A stretch of 64,000 bases of DNA from Deinococcus ruber (GCF_014648095.1 NZ_BMQL01000007.1:1-64000), one strand, 5' to 3'. Counted from the first letter of the stretch, positions 21,679-30,905 are shown. The notes: generated from the letters alone by a model not told the origin. A program made the numbers and translations.

Positions 21679-22655
21679 GCGGGCCACTCGCGGATCATTC
21701 CCAGCCGCGCGGGTTCGCGCCCGAAGCCCAGCGCGTCGTTGACCCTCAGCATCGGCAGATTGGTGCTGTGATTGGTGGTGCGGATGACCTGCCAGCCTGC
21801 CGCCCGCGCCGCCACCATCGAGGCCACCTTGACCGCCCGCGCCATGCCCCTGCCGCGCTCGGCCCGCGCCACCCCCGTCATCGAGACCACCAGTTCGCCC
21901 GGCACGCCCGACGGTTCCAGTGCAGCCAGAGCCAGCGGGCGCGGCGGGTTGTCGGCGCTCACCGCCAGCGTCACCAGTTCCGGTTGCAGGGCGCTGAGCC
22001 AGTCTTCGGTGGCATTCTCGGGCATCGGCTGAAACGTTTCGCCGGGAGCGCGGGGCAGATCCAGCCGCGCTTCCTCGTACAGAGTGTGCAGCGCCGATAG
22101 CGGAGCCGGGTGCTGCGCCCTGAATTCACCGAGATTCAGGAAGCTCACGCCCGCCGGAATCACGGCTGTGTGCCTGGGCGCATCGAAGGCGGCGAGGTTC
22201 AGGGTGCGGTCCCAGAAGCGCTCGCCCTCGTGGAATCCCCGCGTCTGGGCGAAGCGCATGGCGATGGGGTTGGCCTCGCTGAGAATCGCCTTGAGCGTGC
22301 GGGGGCGCTGCGTCTGGAGGTCTTGCAGCAGGGTGCGGAACAGCCGCGTTGCCAGCCCCTGGCCCCGCCAGTCCTCCAGCACCGCCAGTTCCATCCAGAA
22401 GACGCCGCCCGCGTCTGCGCCGTGGCGTGATCCCAGCGGCTCCATCAGCTCGGCGGCCCCCACCACGTCTTCGCCCGCCAGTGCCAGCCAGCGGTGGTGA
22501 TACGCTCCGGCGGCCTGCTGCGCGGCGTCTTCGTGGTGCAGCCGCTGGGCGGTGGCCGGATTGCCGGGCCGGGCCAGGGTATACACGTGGGCGGCAGCCT
22601 CCAGGTCGGCAGGCGTGGCGAGCCGCACGTGCAGCGGCGCGGTGGGCGTGCTCAT
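21675..22655 (-). CDS. Double-domain GNAT acetyltransferase (array gene 2)
   Basis: 326 residues starting MSTPTAPLHVRLATPADLEA. The N-terminal half contains LAVLEDWRGQGLATRLFRTL, the C-terminal half MTGVARAERGRGMARAVKVA. The hinge here reads EEARLDLPRAPGETFQPMP, diverged from genes 3 and 4. The end STNLPMLRVNDALGFGREPA is conserved. The start overlaps the previous stop in ATGA. Confidence 0.85.
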   Translation of the reverse strand: MSTPTAPLHVRLATPADLEAAAHVYTLARPGNPATAQRLHHEDAAQQAAGAYHHRWLALAGEDVVGAAELMEPLGSRHGADAGGVFWMELAVLEDWRGQGLATRLFRTLLQDLQTQRPRTLKAILSEANPIAMRFAQTRGFHEGERFWDRTLNLAAFDAPRHTAVIPAGVSFLNLGEFRAQHPAPLSALHTLYEEARLDLPRAPGETFQPMPENATEDWLSALQPELVTLAVSADNPPRPLALAALEPSGVPGELVVSMTGVARAERGRGMARAVKVASMVAARAAGWQVIRTTNHSTNLPMLRVNDALGFGREPARLGMIREWPA

Positions 22656-23629
22656 GCGGTTTCCGGCTCCAGTTGCAGTTCCAGGCGCAGGTGGTCGGGC
22701 AACTGCACGAAGCCCAGGGCGCGGTTCATTCCGATCATGGCGACGTTGGGCGGATCGTTGAAGGTGCGGATCTCGCCGTCGCCCTGCTGAAGCGCCTGCA
22801 TCGAGGCCAGCTTCAGCGCTTTTGCCAGACCTCGCCCCCGGTACTCGCGCTTTACTCCGGTCATGCCGATGACGTAAAAGCCGCTGGGGTTGTGCATCAG
22901 CGTGGTATAGCCCACGTAGGGGCCGTGCAGAGGGTCCTGCTGGGTGTCGTCCAGCAGCGCGAACGACAGGTCTAGGCGCATGGTCGGGTCCTGAAGTTCC
23001 TGCTTGACCCACGCTTCGAGCGGGCGTTTGGTAAAATTCTGGTCCATCGGTACGTCCTGAAACAGCGTCCAGTCGAGTTCGTGCAGCCGAACGTCGCGCT
23101 TCGGATCGCTGGCGAGTGCCTCCAGACTTTCCAGCCTTAGGCCGCCCAGGTCGGGCAGCGGCGCAGCCATCTCGAAGTGCGTGGTATCGACCCGGAATTC
23201 GTGTCGCCGCCACACCTGCTTCCAGCCGCGCTTCTCCAGGAATCTCAGCCCCGGCGCGTCGGTTTCCTTGAGCATGGTCTGGAGTTCTCTGGCTCCCCGC
23301 GCTTTCAGCACGCCCAGCAGTTCGTCGTACAGCGCCGCACCGACTCCCCGGTTTCTGTCGTCCGGATGAACGGCAATGCGGCCCCGGTAGCGCCACGGTT
23401 CGTAGGCGAAATCGTTGTGGCTTACGCTGCCCAGCCCGATCAGGCGGCCCTGCTGCCAGGCGGTGAGTTCGTGGCGAAACAGGGCGCTGTCGAAGGCCGC
23501 GTCCCAGATCTGAAGCAGCTCGGGCGTGACCGGCCAGTCGGGGTTGGAGGCCGATTGCAGCGCGGCCAGAGCGGCGAAATCCTGCGGTTTCTGAACAGCC
23601 CGGAGTTCAAACGTGCGTGTGGCAGACAT
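22652..23629 (-). CDS. Double-domain GNAT acetyltransferase (array gene 1)
   Basis: 325 residues from ATG 23629, which follows an AGGATG site five bases upstream; an in-frame ATG at 23647 is possible. The first half has IAVHPDDRNRGVGAALYDEL, the second MTGVKREYRGRGLAKALKLA. The hinge LDWTLFQDVPMDQNFTKRP is the most diverged of the four. The end NVAMIGMNRALGFVQLPDHL is typical. It is the first gene of the array and is divergent from bshB; the 85 bases between must hold both promoters. Confidence 0.85.
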   Translation of the reverse strand: MSATRTFELRAVQKPQDFAALAALQSASNPDWPVTPELLQIWDAAFDSALFRHELTAWQQGRLIGLGSVSHNDFAYEPWRYRGRIAVHPDDRNRGVGAALYDELLGVLKARGARELQTMLKETDAPGLRFLEKRGWKQVWRRHEFRVDTTHFEMAAPLPDLGGLRLESLEALASDPKRDVRLHELDWTLFQDVPMDQNFTKRPLEAWVKQELQDPTMRLDLSFALLDDTQQDPLHGPYVGYTTLMHNPSGFYVIGMTGVKREYRGRGLAKALKLASMQALQQGDGEIRTFNDPPNVAMIGMNRALGFVQLPDHLRLELQLEPETA

Positions 23630-23701
23630 GACTTCATCCTGAGGCATCGGTAGACGCCGTGCATCCGCCGAATGGCGAAGCGTCAGATGTGGGTCAGCGG
23701 G

Positions 23702-23707
23702 TATTCT
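23702..23707 (+). promoter_or_regulatory. -10 box, leaderless type, for the bshB-like gene
   Basis: TATTCT ends seven bases (GAAGCGT) before ATG 23715. Confidence 0.55.
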
Positions 23708-23714
23708 GAAGCGT

Positions 23715-24380
23715 ATGAGTGATTCTCTGAAACTGCTGCTGATTCTTCCCCACCCCGACGACGAGGTTTACGGCGCGTCGGGCACCCTGATGGACTACGT
23801 CGCGGCAGGCCACACCACCGGACTCGTGACCCTGACGCGGGGCGAGGCGGGGCGCACTCTGGGGCTGGCCGACAGTCCGACAGCGCTGGGCGATCTGCGA
23901 ATGGTCGAACTGCGGGCCTGCCTCGACGTGATCGGGGTGCAGGTTCACGAGCAGCACACCTTTCCCGACAAGTACCTGAAAGACCAGCCGATAGAGCCGT
24001 TGATCGAGGTGGCACGCGAAGCCATGCTGCGCCACCGCCCGGAAACGGTGCTGACCTTTCCACCCAACGGCAGCAACGGCCACCCCGATCACGTCACCAC
24101 CCACACGGCGGTCAAAGCCGCCTGGGACAGCCTGCCGGAAGGCCAGAGGCCGCAGCTGTGGTACTACGCCAGCCCGACGCCGCCCGACGTGCTGGCCCTG
24201 CAAGCCGCGTACCTGCCCCCGAACATCCAGCGCGACGTGTCGGCGCACATTACGCGCAAGCTGACCGCCATCGCCTGCCACCGCACCCAGGCGCTCAGTA
24301 CCGTGGATTTCATCCGGCGGTTCGCAGACCGTATCACCGTGGAAACCTTCTATCAGGTGCCCGCCCAAAGCGCTTCATGA
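23715..24380 (+). CDS. PIG-L family deacetylase, BshB-like
   Basis: The zinc motif HPDD is at residues 13-16 ([13 protein letters not shown]) and the partner HPDH at 123-126 ([16 protein letters not shown]). The family includes BshB, which deacetylates GlcNAc-malate in bacillithiol synthesis, and MshB of mycothiol synthesis. At 221 residues it is the short BshB type, and Deinococcus makes bacillithiol, so a BshB role is likely but not proven. A bacilliredoxin-like gene is at 49482. Confidence 0.8.
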   Translation: MSDSLKLLLILPHPDDEVYGASGTLMDYVAAGHTTGLVTLTRGEAGRTLGLADSPTALGDLRMVELRACLDVIGVQVHEQHTFPDKYLKDQPIEPLIEVAREAMLRHRPETVLTFPPNGSNGHPDHVTTHTAVKAAWDSLPEGQRPQLWYYASPTPPDVLALQAAYLPPNIQRDVSAHITRKLTAIACHRTQALSTVDFIRRFADRITVETFYQVPAQSAS

Positions 24381-24458
24381 CGGTGATGGGCCCAGGTCTC
24401 TGGGCAGTACCACCCCGACCCCCCCGAAGTGTGAGACGGCAGGCGCGAATGCCTGCGG

Positions 24459-24464
24459 TAATGT
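24459..24464 (+). promoter_or_regulatory. -10 box, leaderless type, for the ABC ATPase
   Basis: TAATGT ends seven bases (GGGAAGC) before GTG 24472, favouring that start over the GTG at 24463, which overlaps the box. Confidence 0.5.
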
Positions 24465-24471
24465 GGGAAGC

Positions 24472-25413
24472 GTGACCAAGACCGCTGCTCCTGCGCCCAG
24501 TGCTATCGAGGTGCGCGGACTCTACAAAAGTTACCGAGATCAGGCGGTGCTCGAAGATGTGAATCTGTCGGTGCGGCCCGGCGAGGTCTACGCGCTGACT
24601 GGCCCCAACGGGGCAGGCAAAACCACCCTGATCCGCACCCTGACCGGCCTGGCCTTTCCCACCAAAGGGCAGGTCTTCCTGATGGGCCGCAACGTCCACG
24701 ACGACGGCCCGCGTGCCCGTGCAAACCTGGGCGCGGTGGTCGAGGCTCCGGCGCGTTTCTATCCGCAGTTCACCGGCACCCAGAACCTGACGATGCATGC
24801 CCGCCTCGCGGCGATGGCTCCCACCAAAGGCCGCCAGATCGGGCGCGACCGCATCCGCGAGGTGCTGGCGCTGCTGGAGCTGACCCGCATGGCCGACCGC
24901 AAGGTGGGCGAATTCTCGCTGGGCCAGCGGCAACGGTTGGGGGTGGCGGCGGCTATTCTGGCCGATCCGAAGGTGCTGATTCTCGACGAGCCGACCAGCG
25001 GCCTCGATCCACTGGGCATCAATCTGATTCACCGCATCGTGACCAGTCTGGCGACCAGTGGCTGCGCTGTCATCCTCAGTACCCACCACCTGCGCGAAAT
25101 CGCGACCTACGCGCATACCGTGGGCATCCTGACGGCGGGGCGCATGGTCGATCACGTCGATCTTCGCAGCCGAAAGGCGGCCTACCGTTTCCGTGTCGAT
25201 GATCCGGTGGGCGCGGCGGAGGTGCTGGAAGCGTTGCCATTCGTGCGCCGCGCCACGGCCCGCCCGCCCTTCGCAGTGGCGCACCTGGGCGGCGAGGCGA
25301 GGGTGCCCGAGGCGCTGGCGGCACTGATCAGCGGGGGTGTGCGCGTGTACGAGGCCGCTCCCGATCATTTCGACCTCTACGAGTACTACCGCGAACGGGT
25401 GGAACAGTCATGA
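24472..25413 (+). CDS. ABC transporter ATP-binding protein (GTG start)
   Basis: 313 residues. Walker [10 protein letters not shown] is at residues 44-52, the signature [12 protein letters not shown] follows, then Walker [14 protein letters not shown] and the H-loop ILSTHHL. The C-terminal 80 residues form an accessory domain as in drug and antibiotic exporters of the ABC-2 class. It is adjacent to a membrane permease, making a two-gene exporter of unknown cargo. Confidence 0.9.
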   Translation: MTKTAAPAPSAIEVRGLYKSYRDQAVLEDVNLSVRPGEVYALTGPNGAGKTTLIRTLTGLAFPTKGQVFLMGRNVHDDGPRARANLGAVVEAPARFYPQFTGTQNLTMHARLAAMAPTKGRQIGRDRIREVLALLELTRMADRKVGEFSLGQRQRLGVAAAILADPKVLILDEPTSGLDPLGINLIHRIVTSLATSGCAVILSTHHLREIATYAHTVGILTAGRMVDHVDLRSRKAAYRFRVDDPVGAAEVLEALPFVRRATARPPFAVAHLGGEARVPEALAALISGGVRVYEAAPDHFDLYEYYRERVEQS

Positions 25414-25453
25414 AGGCACTCAGCAACCCCATACCAGCATCGGCGGCCATCCG

Positions 25454-26227
25454 GTGCTGACGCTGCTCAGACTCGAATTTCTCAAGCTGCTCGGATCCAG
25501 GAGTGTCCGGATCGCGTTGCTGGTGTGCTTTCTGGTGCCCTGGCTGTGGTCGTTCGCACCCAGACTCCAGCAGGTGTACGGCCTGGTGCTCACCAGTGGC
25601 TTTCAGGTGCCCGCCATCTCGCTGATTACCACCGTGCAGTTCATTCTGCCGCTGTTCGTGGCCCTGAGCTGCGCCGAGATGATCGGGGTGGAGGTGGCGC
25701 AGGGCACGCTGGCTCCGCTGCTGCTGCGCCCCATCGACCGCAACCGCGTGATGCTCTCGAAGCTGGTGGCGGCCCTGCTGTATCCGGCGCTACTGCTGCT
25801 GGCGCTGCTGCTGGGCAGCTTCCTGGCGGGTATTCGGCTGGGCTTCGGAGATTTTACCGGCGGCAGCGGGCTGGGGCCGGGCGGCTTTATCGGGCAGGGT
25901 GCGCTCAGCTCGGGCATGGCACTGACCGAGGTGCTTCGCGGCTACGCGCTGGCCGCGCTGGTCATGGCTCCTATCGCGGCGCTGGGTCTGCTGTTCGGCG
26001 TGATCTTCCTGAACACTGCTGCCGCCGCTCTGGCGACCATCGCCACCTTGCAGGTGATGCGGCTGCTGACGGTCTTTCCGGAAGGCTTCCAGAAAATCCT
26101 GCTGACCACGCACCTCGACGTGTATCTGCGTCAGGGCGACATCACCCAGTCGCTGATCCTGCTGATCATCTATACAGCGGGCTTCTCGCTGCTGACCATC
26201 TTCGCCTTCGACCGCCGGGACGTGTAA
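25454..26227 (+). CDS. ABC-2 type transporter permease
   Basis: The 257-residue frame from GTG 25454 begins [20 protein letters not shown], the amphipathic start typical of ABC-2 permeases, and has about six membrane helices. The beginning is odd. An ATG at 25410 overlaps the ATPase stop (ATGA) as expected for a coupled gene, but opens only a 16-codon frame that ends at 25460, one base out of phase with the permease. Either that short frame couples translation to the GTG, or a one-base indel near 25430 broke a longer N-terminus. Confidence 0.75.
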   Translation: MLTLLRLEFLKLLGSRSVRIALLVCFLVPWLWSFAPRLQQVYGLVLTSGFQVPAISLITTVQFILPLFVALSCAEMIGVEVAQGTLAPLLLRPIDRNRVMLSKLVAALLYPALLLLALLLGSFLAGIRLGFGDFTGGSGLGPGGFIGQGALSSGMALTEVLRGYALAALVMAPIAALGLLFGVIFLNTAAAALATIATLQVMRLLTVFPEGFQKILLTTHLDVYLRQGDITQSLILLIIYTAGFSLLTIFAFDRRDV

Positions 26228-26230
26228 CGT

Positions 26231-26698
26231 ATGTCGGGCTCAGCCAATCCCAGAACGGACAATCCGAAGGGCGAGCTGATCGAGCGTGCCCGCGCTCTGA
26301 ACCTGGGCGAACCGGTCTTCGAGAGTGTGGCGCAGGGGCCGGGGCACGAACCGTGGTTCACAACGGTGATTTCGGTGCAGGGCCGTGACCTCGGACGCGG
26401 CGAAGGGCGCAGCAAGCGCGACGCCGAGCGTACCGCCAGTCAGGACGCCCTTCAGCGCCTGATGGCTGAGCCGGTGCTGAGTGGACAGGCAGCATCTGCG
26501 GCAGCTCAGCGTGTGGCCCAGGTATGGCCGATCTATGCCGAGGTGCTCTCGCAGGCGCTGCTGGTGGCGCACGAACGCAGCGACGCGGGCCAGCTTTCAG
26601 AGGTCGCTCAGGACGCGGCCCGGCTGTACCGGACGCTGATGCAGGAACTGGGCGTGTCGCCTGTGCCGCAGAATGGAAAGCATGACCCAGACGCCTAG
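26231..26698 (+). CDS. Stand-alone double-stranded RNA-binding domain protein
   Basis: 155 residues. Positions 12-78 fit a dsRBD of the kind found at the C-terminus of RNase [23 protein letters not shown], then [20 protein letters not shown], then [18 protein letters not shown] with the conserved basic turn and last helix. The remaining 75 residues are helical. No nuclease or other catalytic motif is present. It follows the permease by three bases and overlaps the HAD gene by 17. Confidence 0.75.
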   Translation: MSGSANPRTDNPKGELIERARALNLGEPVFESVAQGPGHEPWFTTVISVQGRDLGRGEGRSKRDAERTASQDALQRLMAEPVLSGQAASAAAQRVAQVWPIYAEVLSQALLVAHERSDAGQLSEVAQDAARLYRTLMQELGVSPVPQNGKHDPDA

Positions 26699-27365
26699 CA
26701 GTCAGCCACAGAAGCCCCCCAGTGCCGTGCTGTTCGACATGGACGGCGTGCTGACCGACAACAACCACTTTCACCGCGCCGCCTGGAAGGAACTCGCGCT
26801 GGAACTGCTGGCCCTCGATCTGTCGGAAGACGACCTGAACCACAAGGTCGATGGCGGGCGAAACCCGGAGATCATCGAGCGCCTGACCGGGCAGCCGCCC
26901 ACCCCGCAACTGGCCGAGCGCTTCCATATCGCCAAGGAGCAGCGGTACCGCGACCTGGCACGGGGGCAGCTCCGGGCGGTGGCGGGCCTGACAGACTATC
27001 TGGAAGGTCTGAAGTCGCGGGGTATTCCCGCCGTGATCGTGACCAGCGCCGATATCGTCAACACCGAGTTCGCGTTGGAAGCACTGGGCATCGCGCCGTA
27101 TTTTCAGGGCCGCATTCTGGGCGAAGACGTGCAGCGCGGCAAACCCGATCCGCAGCCGTACACCCTGGGCGCGGCGCTGCTGGGTCTGGACGCCGCCGAC
27201 TGTCTGGCCCACGAGGACGCGGTGAACGGGGTGCGGAGCGCGGCGGGCGCGGGATGCCGGGTGGTCGCGCTGACCACCACCCAGAATGCCGAAACGCTGC
27301 TGGCAGCGGGCGCGGCGCTGGCAGTGCCGGATTTCACGGGCTGGGCCGCGTGGCTGGACGACTGA
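26682..27365 (+). CDS. HAD-superfamily hydrolase, beta-phosphoglucomutase-like
   Basis: 227 residues. Motif I is [16 protein letters not shown] (nucleophile and acid/base Asp). A helical cap follows, with [17 protein letters not shown]. Motif II is [12 protein letters not shown], then the motif III Lys in [13 protein letters not shown] and motif [14 protein letters not shown]. This arrangement suits sugar-phosphate phosphatases or mutases; the substrate is not evident. An ATG nine bases upstream (26673) is an equally possible start. Confidence 0.85.
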   Translation: MTQTPSSQPQKPPSAVLFDMDGVLTDNNHFHRAAWKELALELLALDLSEDDLNHKVDGGRNPEIIERLTGQPPTPQLAERFHIAKEQRYRDLARGQLRAVAGLTDYLEGLKSRGIPAVIVTSADIVNTEFALEALGIAPYFQGRILGEDVQRGKPDPQPYTLGAALLGLDAADCLAHEDAVNGVRSAAGAGCRVVALTTTQNAETLLAAGAALAVPDFTGWAAWLDD

Positions 27366-27366
27366 G

Positions 27367-27708
27367 GTGAAGGGTGCAGATGCCGAAGACCGCGCCCTGA
27401 GGCATCTGCTGGACAGCGGCCACACACTGCTGGCCCGCAATTACCGCATTCCCGGCGGCGAGATCGATCTGGTGACGCAGGACGCGGGCGGCCTTCTGGT
27501 GTTCAGCGAGGTGAGGCAGCGGCGCAGCGCCCACCACGGCAGCGCCGCCGAAAGCGTGACGCCGCGCAAGCTCGCGCTGATGCAGCGGGCCGCGCTGAGC
27601 TATCTGCTGCGCGAGCGGGGCCGCGACGACTTGCCCTGCCGCCTTCAGGTGATCGGCATCGACGGTTCGGCAGCGGGCGGAGCGCTCAGCGTCCTGTCGG
27701 TGGACTGA
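27367..27708 (+). CDS. UPF0102 / YraN family protein (GTG start)
   Basis: 113 residues: [20 protein letters not shown], then [20 protein letters not shown] and [10 protein letters not shown], the endonuclease-like core (GEIDLV, then FVEVK/R) of the YraN family. The conserved start GxxAE matches GTG 27367, two bases after the HAD stop. YraN proteins are widespread and resemble Holliday-junction resolvase folds, but their biochemical role is unsettled. Confidence 0.85.
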   Translation: MKGADAEDRALRHLLDSGHTLLARNYRIPGGEIDLVTQDAGGLLVFSEVRQRRSAHHGSAAESVTPRKLALMQRAALSYLLRERGRDDLPCRLQVIGIDGSAAGGALSVLSVD

Positions 27709-27723
27709 AGCGCTGACGATATG

Positions 27724-27750
27724 AAAAAAGTGCGCCCACACGGACGCACT
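27724..27750 (-). terminator. Terminator of the 27988 small gene (minus strand)
   Basis: Read on the minus strand, AGTGCG pairs with CGCACT around a short inner stem, and TTTTTTC follows. It closes the small gene ending at 27767. Confidence 0.75.
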
Positions 27751-27766
27751 CGCTCATCAGTTGAAA

Positions 27767-27988
27767 TCAGCCCTGTTTGGTCGCCGGAACATTCCGGGCT
27801 TCCTCGACGTCCTTGTGTTCCTTCACGCCCTCGTGCTCGTTGTTGCGCGGGGCGGTGGCTTCGCGGTCGTTGGCCGACTTGAAGGAAGGCTTATGACCGT
27901 CCTCGATCTCCTCGACTTCCTTCGTGTCGCGCTCGTATTGACCGGGCAGGCTGGTATGACCGCTGTTCTTATCGTCTTTGTCTGGCAT
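27767..27988 (-). CDS. Small, highly charged hydrophilic protein
   Basis: 73 residues from ATG 27988 (MPDKDDKNSGHTSLPGQYER). It is rich in Asp, Glu, Lys and Asn, with no hydrophobic segment and no cysteine, so it is probably disordered. The composition resembles hydrophilin-type stress proteins, but that is composition only; I do not recognise a family. CAGACT six bases before the ATG may be a -10 box. It has its own terminator. Confidence 0.55.
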   Translation of the reverse strand: MPDKDDKNSGHTSLPGQYERDTKEVEEIEDGHKPSFKSANDREATAPRNNEHEGVKEHKDVEEARNVPATKQG

Positions 27989-28068
27989 GTCGGCAGTCTG
28001 CACCCAGAAGTTCTGCGCCGGGTGTCAGGTTCCTCAAGGCCTTCTGAAAGATGAACGCTTGCCGAAGA

Positions 28069-29781
28069 TCACAGCCGGGGCAGCGTCACGCCTGTCTGGC
28101 CCTGGTATTTACCACCTCTGTCCTTGTACGTCACTTCCGGGCGCTCGCCTTCAAAGAAGAGGAGTTGAACACAACCTTCAAAGGCGTACATCTTTGCTGG
28201 AAGCGGCGTGGTATTCGAGAATTCGAGTGTGACATGACCTTCCCAGCCGGGTTCTAAAGGTGTGACGTTTGCGACTATTCCGCAGTTGGAGACGAACACG
28301 CCTGCTTCCAGCGCAAAATTTCCCGCTTCTGGAACCGTCAGGCAATACACGTCATGCTGCCCGTGCAGTGGGCGTACCGACACCACTTTGTGATTGATGG
28401 TTGGCTGCTCGCTGGTCATCGGAATACCCCGGAACGCCGAGAGAACCTCGGGAAAGCGCCGGAACGCACTGCGATCCACCTTCAGCAGCCGGGCCGCGCC
28501 GCGCACGCTCCCGGTGCTGTCGAGCGCCTGCCGCAGCGTTGCCGCCGTGACATCACTGCGGAGGTTGATGCTGCGGGCATGGTCGGCCTGAGACTGGCGG
28601 CGTTCGGCGGAAGCACTGGCCCAGCTCGCCTGTGAACGCTGGGCCTGCTGCGTTCTCGCGCCGGGGTTGTTGTGCCAGAACTGCGCCTGCCGCTCGGCCT
28701 GCGCGGCCCGCTGTTCGGGGTCGGCCCAGCGGGCGCGGTGTTGGGCCATCAGTGCGGCCCGCTGCTCGGCGTATTCTTCGGCCTGCCAGAACTGCTTGGC
28801 CCGCTCAGACTGGGCCGCTCGGTATGCGGTATACCACTCGTCATCCTGCCGCAACCGCGCCAGCGAGTGCCGAATGCTCTCGCCGTGTTCGGCGGCATCG
28901 AAGCCTTCACCGTAACTGTGGGCGTTGTGCAGTCGCAGGTGCTCGCCCGCCTCCATCCGCACGATGTTCCAGGGCGTGTTGTTCAGGCGATCAAAGTCCA
29001 GATGGTGCCTGTGGGTGCCCGGTTCGTCGGTATAGATGCCGCGCCGCAGATTGAATTCGTCGGCAAGTCGGTGGGTGGGATACATGAACCCGTTCGACGG
29101 CTGATACACCATCTCATAGCCTCGCCGCAACGAGCGGTACAGCGGCATCAGCGAGGTGCCGGGGCGCAGCGCGGCGGCTGCCTGTACGCGCCCGTCTCGC
29201 AGCAGAAATTCGTGATCGGGGGTGGCATGAATGATCTCGCCGTTGTCCAGCACGATTTCCAGCAGGCTGTCCTGACCGACCAGTCGGGGCGCTTCCAGCT
29301 CGGTCAGCATCAGGCGTCCGTATGGCCCGACGCTGTAGCCAAAGTACACCTCTCCGGCCTGTGCCCCGGTCGCCATCTGCTCCAGCGTCAGGGCGCGTCC
29401 ATCGGCCAGGGCCACCTTCGTATCGGCGCTGAAGCAGCGTGCATACGTCGATTTTCCCAGCGCCACCACCATCACATTATCCGGAATCTTCATGTACTCA
29501 AGGCTTCTCGCCAGAACAAACGAATTGGGCGGAATAATAATCTCGTTGGCCTGGATATCTACAAAGCTGCGTTCATCAAAGTGTTTCGGATCGACGATGG
29601 CGCTCATCACGTTGGTGAAGACCTTCCATTCGTCGGCGCAGCGCAGGTCGTAGCCGAACGAACTCAGGCCGTAACTGATGACGCCCGCGTTCTCGGACGT
29701 GCGTACCAGGCGCTCTTCGAACGGCGAGATCATGCCTGCCTGGGCCAGTTGGCGAATGCGCCAGTCGGGAAGAATACTCAT
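28069..29781 (-). CDS. dcd: dCTP deaminase interrupted by an intein
   Basis: Dcd deaminates dCTP to dUTP for thymidylate synthesis. Residues 1-115 ([20 protein letters not shown] to ALGKSTYAR) and 500-570 ([20 protein letters not shown] to [10 protein letters not shown]) together make a 186-residue Dcd of normal length. Between them lies a 384-residue intein. The break falls right after the active-site KSTYAR arginine and before the conserved [13 protein letters not shown], so no deaminase activity is expected before splicing. TACACT lies seven bases before the ATG. Confidence 0.95.
   Translation of the reverse strand: MSILPDWRIRQLAQAGMISPFEERLVRTSENAGVISYGLSSFGYDLRCADEWKVFTNVMSAIVDPKHFDERSFVDIQANEIIIPPNSFVLARSLEYMKIPDNVMVVALGKSTYARCFSADTKVALADGRALTLEQMATGAQAGEVYFGYSVGPYGRLMLTELEAPRLVGQDSLLEIVLDNGEIIHATPDHEFLLRDGRVQAAAALRPGTSLMPLYRSLRRGYEMVYQPSNGFMYPTHRLADEFNLRRGIYTDEPGTHRHHLDFDRLNNTPWNIVRMEAGEHLRLHNAHSYGEGFDAAEHGESIRHSLARLRQDDEWYTAYRAAQSERAKQFWQAEEYAEQRAALMAQHRARWADPEQRAAQAERQAQFWHNNPGARTQQAQRSQASWASASAERRQSQADHARSINLRSDVTAATLRQALDSTGSVRGAARLLKVDRSAFRRFPEVLSAFRGIPMTSEQPTINHKVVSVRPLHGQHDVYCLTVPEAGNFALEAGVFVSNCGIVANVTPLEPGWEGHVTLEFSNTTPLPAKMYAFEGCVQLLFFEGERPEVTYKDRGGKYQGQTGVTLPRL
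28285..29436 (-). other. Intein with HNH homing endonuclease, inside dcd
   Basis: This covers residues 116-499 of the precursor. Block A is [20 protein letters not shown]. Block B carries the TxxH motif in [13 protein letters not shown]. Block F is [19 protein letters not shown]. Block G is VFVSN followed by Cys500 as +1 nucleophile. The penultimate residue is Ser instead of the usual His. The HNH motif [14 protein letters not shown] is at about 259-272. Imperfect repeats rich in Gln, Arg and Trp (325-402) and a helix-turn-helix ([16 protein letters not shown]) probably bind DNA. No LAGLIDADG motif was seen. Confidence 0.93.
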
Positions 29782-29788
29782 GGGGGTC

Positions 29789-29794
29789 AGTGTA
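29789..29794 (-). promoter_or_regulatory. -10 box, leaderless type, for dcd
   Basis: TACACT ends seven bases (GACCCCC) before ATG 29781 on the minus strand. Confidence 0.55.
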
Positions 29795-29802
29795 GCGGGC
29801 GC

Positions 29803-30759
29803 TTACTGCGTAACGCCGCAGCCCGTGTATGTGACGGTCTTGCTGCTGCCGCCACTGGTAAATTTCAGCGTGCCGCCGTCGAAGGTCGTGCAGGCTAGCG
29901 AGGCGTGCAGAGTGCCCTGAATGTCGGCGTATCCGCCCAGCCCACTCAGGGTATTTCCGGCGCTGGCTCTGCCGCTCAGGGTCACGGTCTGGCCGCTGGC
30001 GTCGGGCGTGCGGGTCAGCGTCAGATTCAGTCGCCATTTCAGGTCGAAGGTGGCGGCCACATTCAGCACGCCCGCGCTGCCCTGAGCGTCCCAGTTATAC
30101 AGGTACGTGCCGCTCGAACCGCCGCCCGGAGTCGCCAGGGTATCCAGGCGCGACTTCTCGGCGTACACCCAGGTGTATTTCAGCAGCTTGTCCTGCACGC
30201 TGTAAGTTCCCAGCGTCTTTCCGGCGAACAGGTAGGCCGCGCCGCCGTCGTTCTGGGCCTTGTCGTTCATCGTCCACGAGCCGTTGTAGTTGTAGGCGAA
30301 TCCGGCGGTGCCCGCACAGCTGTAGGTGGCGGTGGAGGCGTCCAGAATGCCGTCCTGGTCGGCGTCGGTCTGGTTGCCGGGGTGGGTGGTGCAGTCCGAG
30401 CCGACCACGTTGATGCTCTGAGCACGAAACTGCTGCGCCTGAAGCTGCTGTGTCTGGGCCAGCGACAGGCCGCCGACTCCGCCGCCCAGCAGCCCCAGCA
30501 GCGGCGGCCCGCCCACCTGGTCAAAGCCTTTGCCGGAAGCGTAGCGGCTGATGGCTGTCTGGAGTTCCGGCATGACTGCCTGGGTGAACACTTCCAGCGC
30601 GGGCTGAGCGAAGACGCTGGTGCTCAGGGCGTCGGCGCTGGGTGTGCCGTCGGGCGTCGGGGTGTCTTTGCCCGAGCCGCAGGCGGTCAGGGCCAGCGCA
30701 AGCAGGGCAGGCGCAGACGCGAGGAAGAAACGGGGGCGGGAAGACAGGAACTTGTTCAT
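29803..30759 (-). CDS. Lipoprotein of unknown function
   Basis: 318 residues from ATG 30759, which follows GGAGAGC. The signal peptide ends in the lipobox LALTACGSG, so the protein should be lipid-anchored outside the cytoplasm. A segment TDADQDGILDASTA resembles a calcium-binding DxDxDG loop. The C-terminal half is rich in Gly, Thr and Ser beta-strand sequence. No family recognised. Confidence 0.7.
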   Translation of the reverse strand: MNKFLSSRPRFFLASAPALLALALTACGSGKDTPTPDGTPSADALSTSVFAQPALEVFTQAVMPELQTAISRYASGKGFDQVGGPPLLGLLGGGVGGLSLAQTQQLQAQQFRAQSINVVGSDCTTHPGNQTDADQDGILDASTATYSCAGTAGFAYNYNGSWTMNDKAQNDGGAAYLFAGKTLGTYSVQDKLLKYTWVYAEKSRLDTLATPGGGSSGTYLYNWDAQGSAGVLNVAATFDLKWRLNLTLTRTPDASGQTVTLSGRASAGNTLSGLGGYADIQGTLHASLACTTFDGGTLKFTSGGSSKTVTYTGCGVTQ

Positions 30760-30892
30760 ATGCTCTCCGGGCGGGCCTGAGAAATGGGAGTGGCGGGCGT
30801 GCTGATCTGGCTTCAGTGTTCTGGCTTCACTGTAAAGAGCGCAGGTGACAGTTGGTGAGACAGTTCTGACGATGCAGGCCACCCCGAGCGGG

Positions 30893-30898
30893 TATGCT
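30893..30898 (+). promoter_or_regulatory. -10 box, leaderless type, for the phosphoesterase
   Basis: TATGCT ends seven bases before GTG 30906, which favours the GTG over the ATG at 30894 that lies within the box. Confidence 0.5.
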
Positions 30899-30905
30899 CC
30901 TGCAT

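Noticed and set aside
19712..23629. Array genes as mycothiol synthase (MshD)
   Set aside because: The shared tandem-GNAT layout is only a fold similarity; Deinococcus uses bacillithiol and four copies argue against that function.
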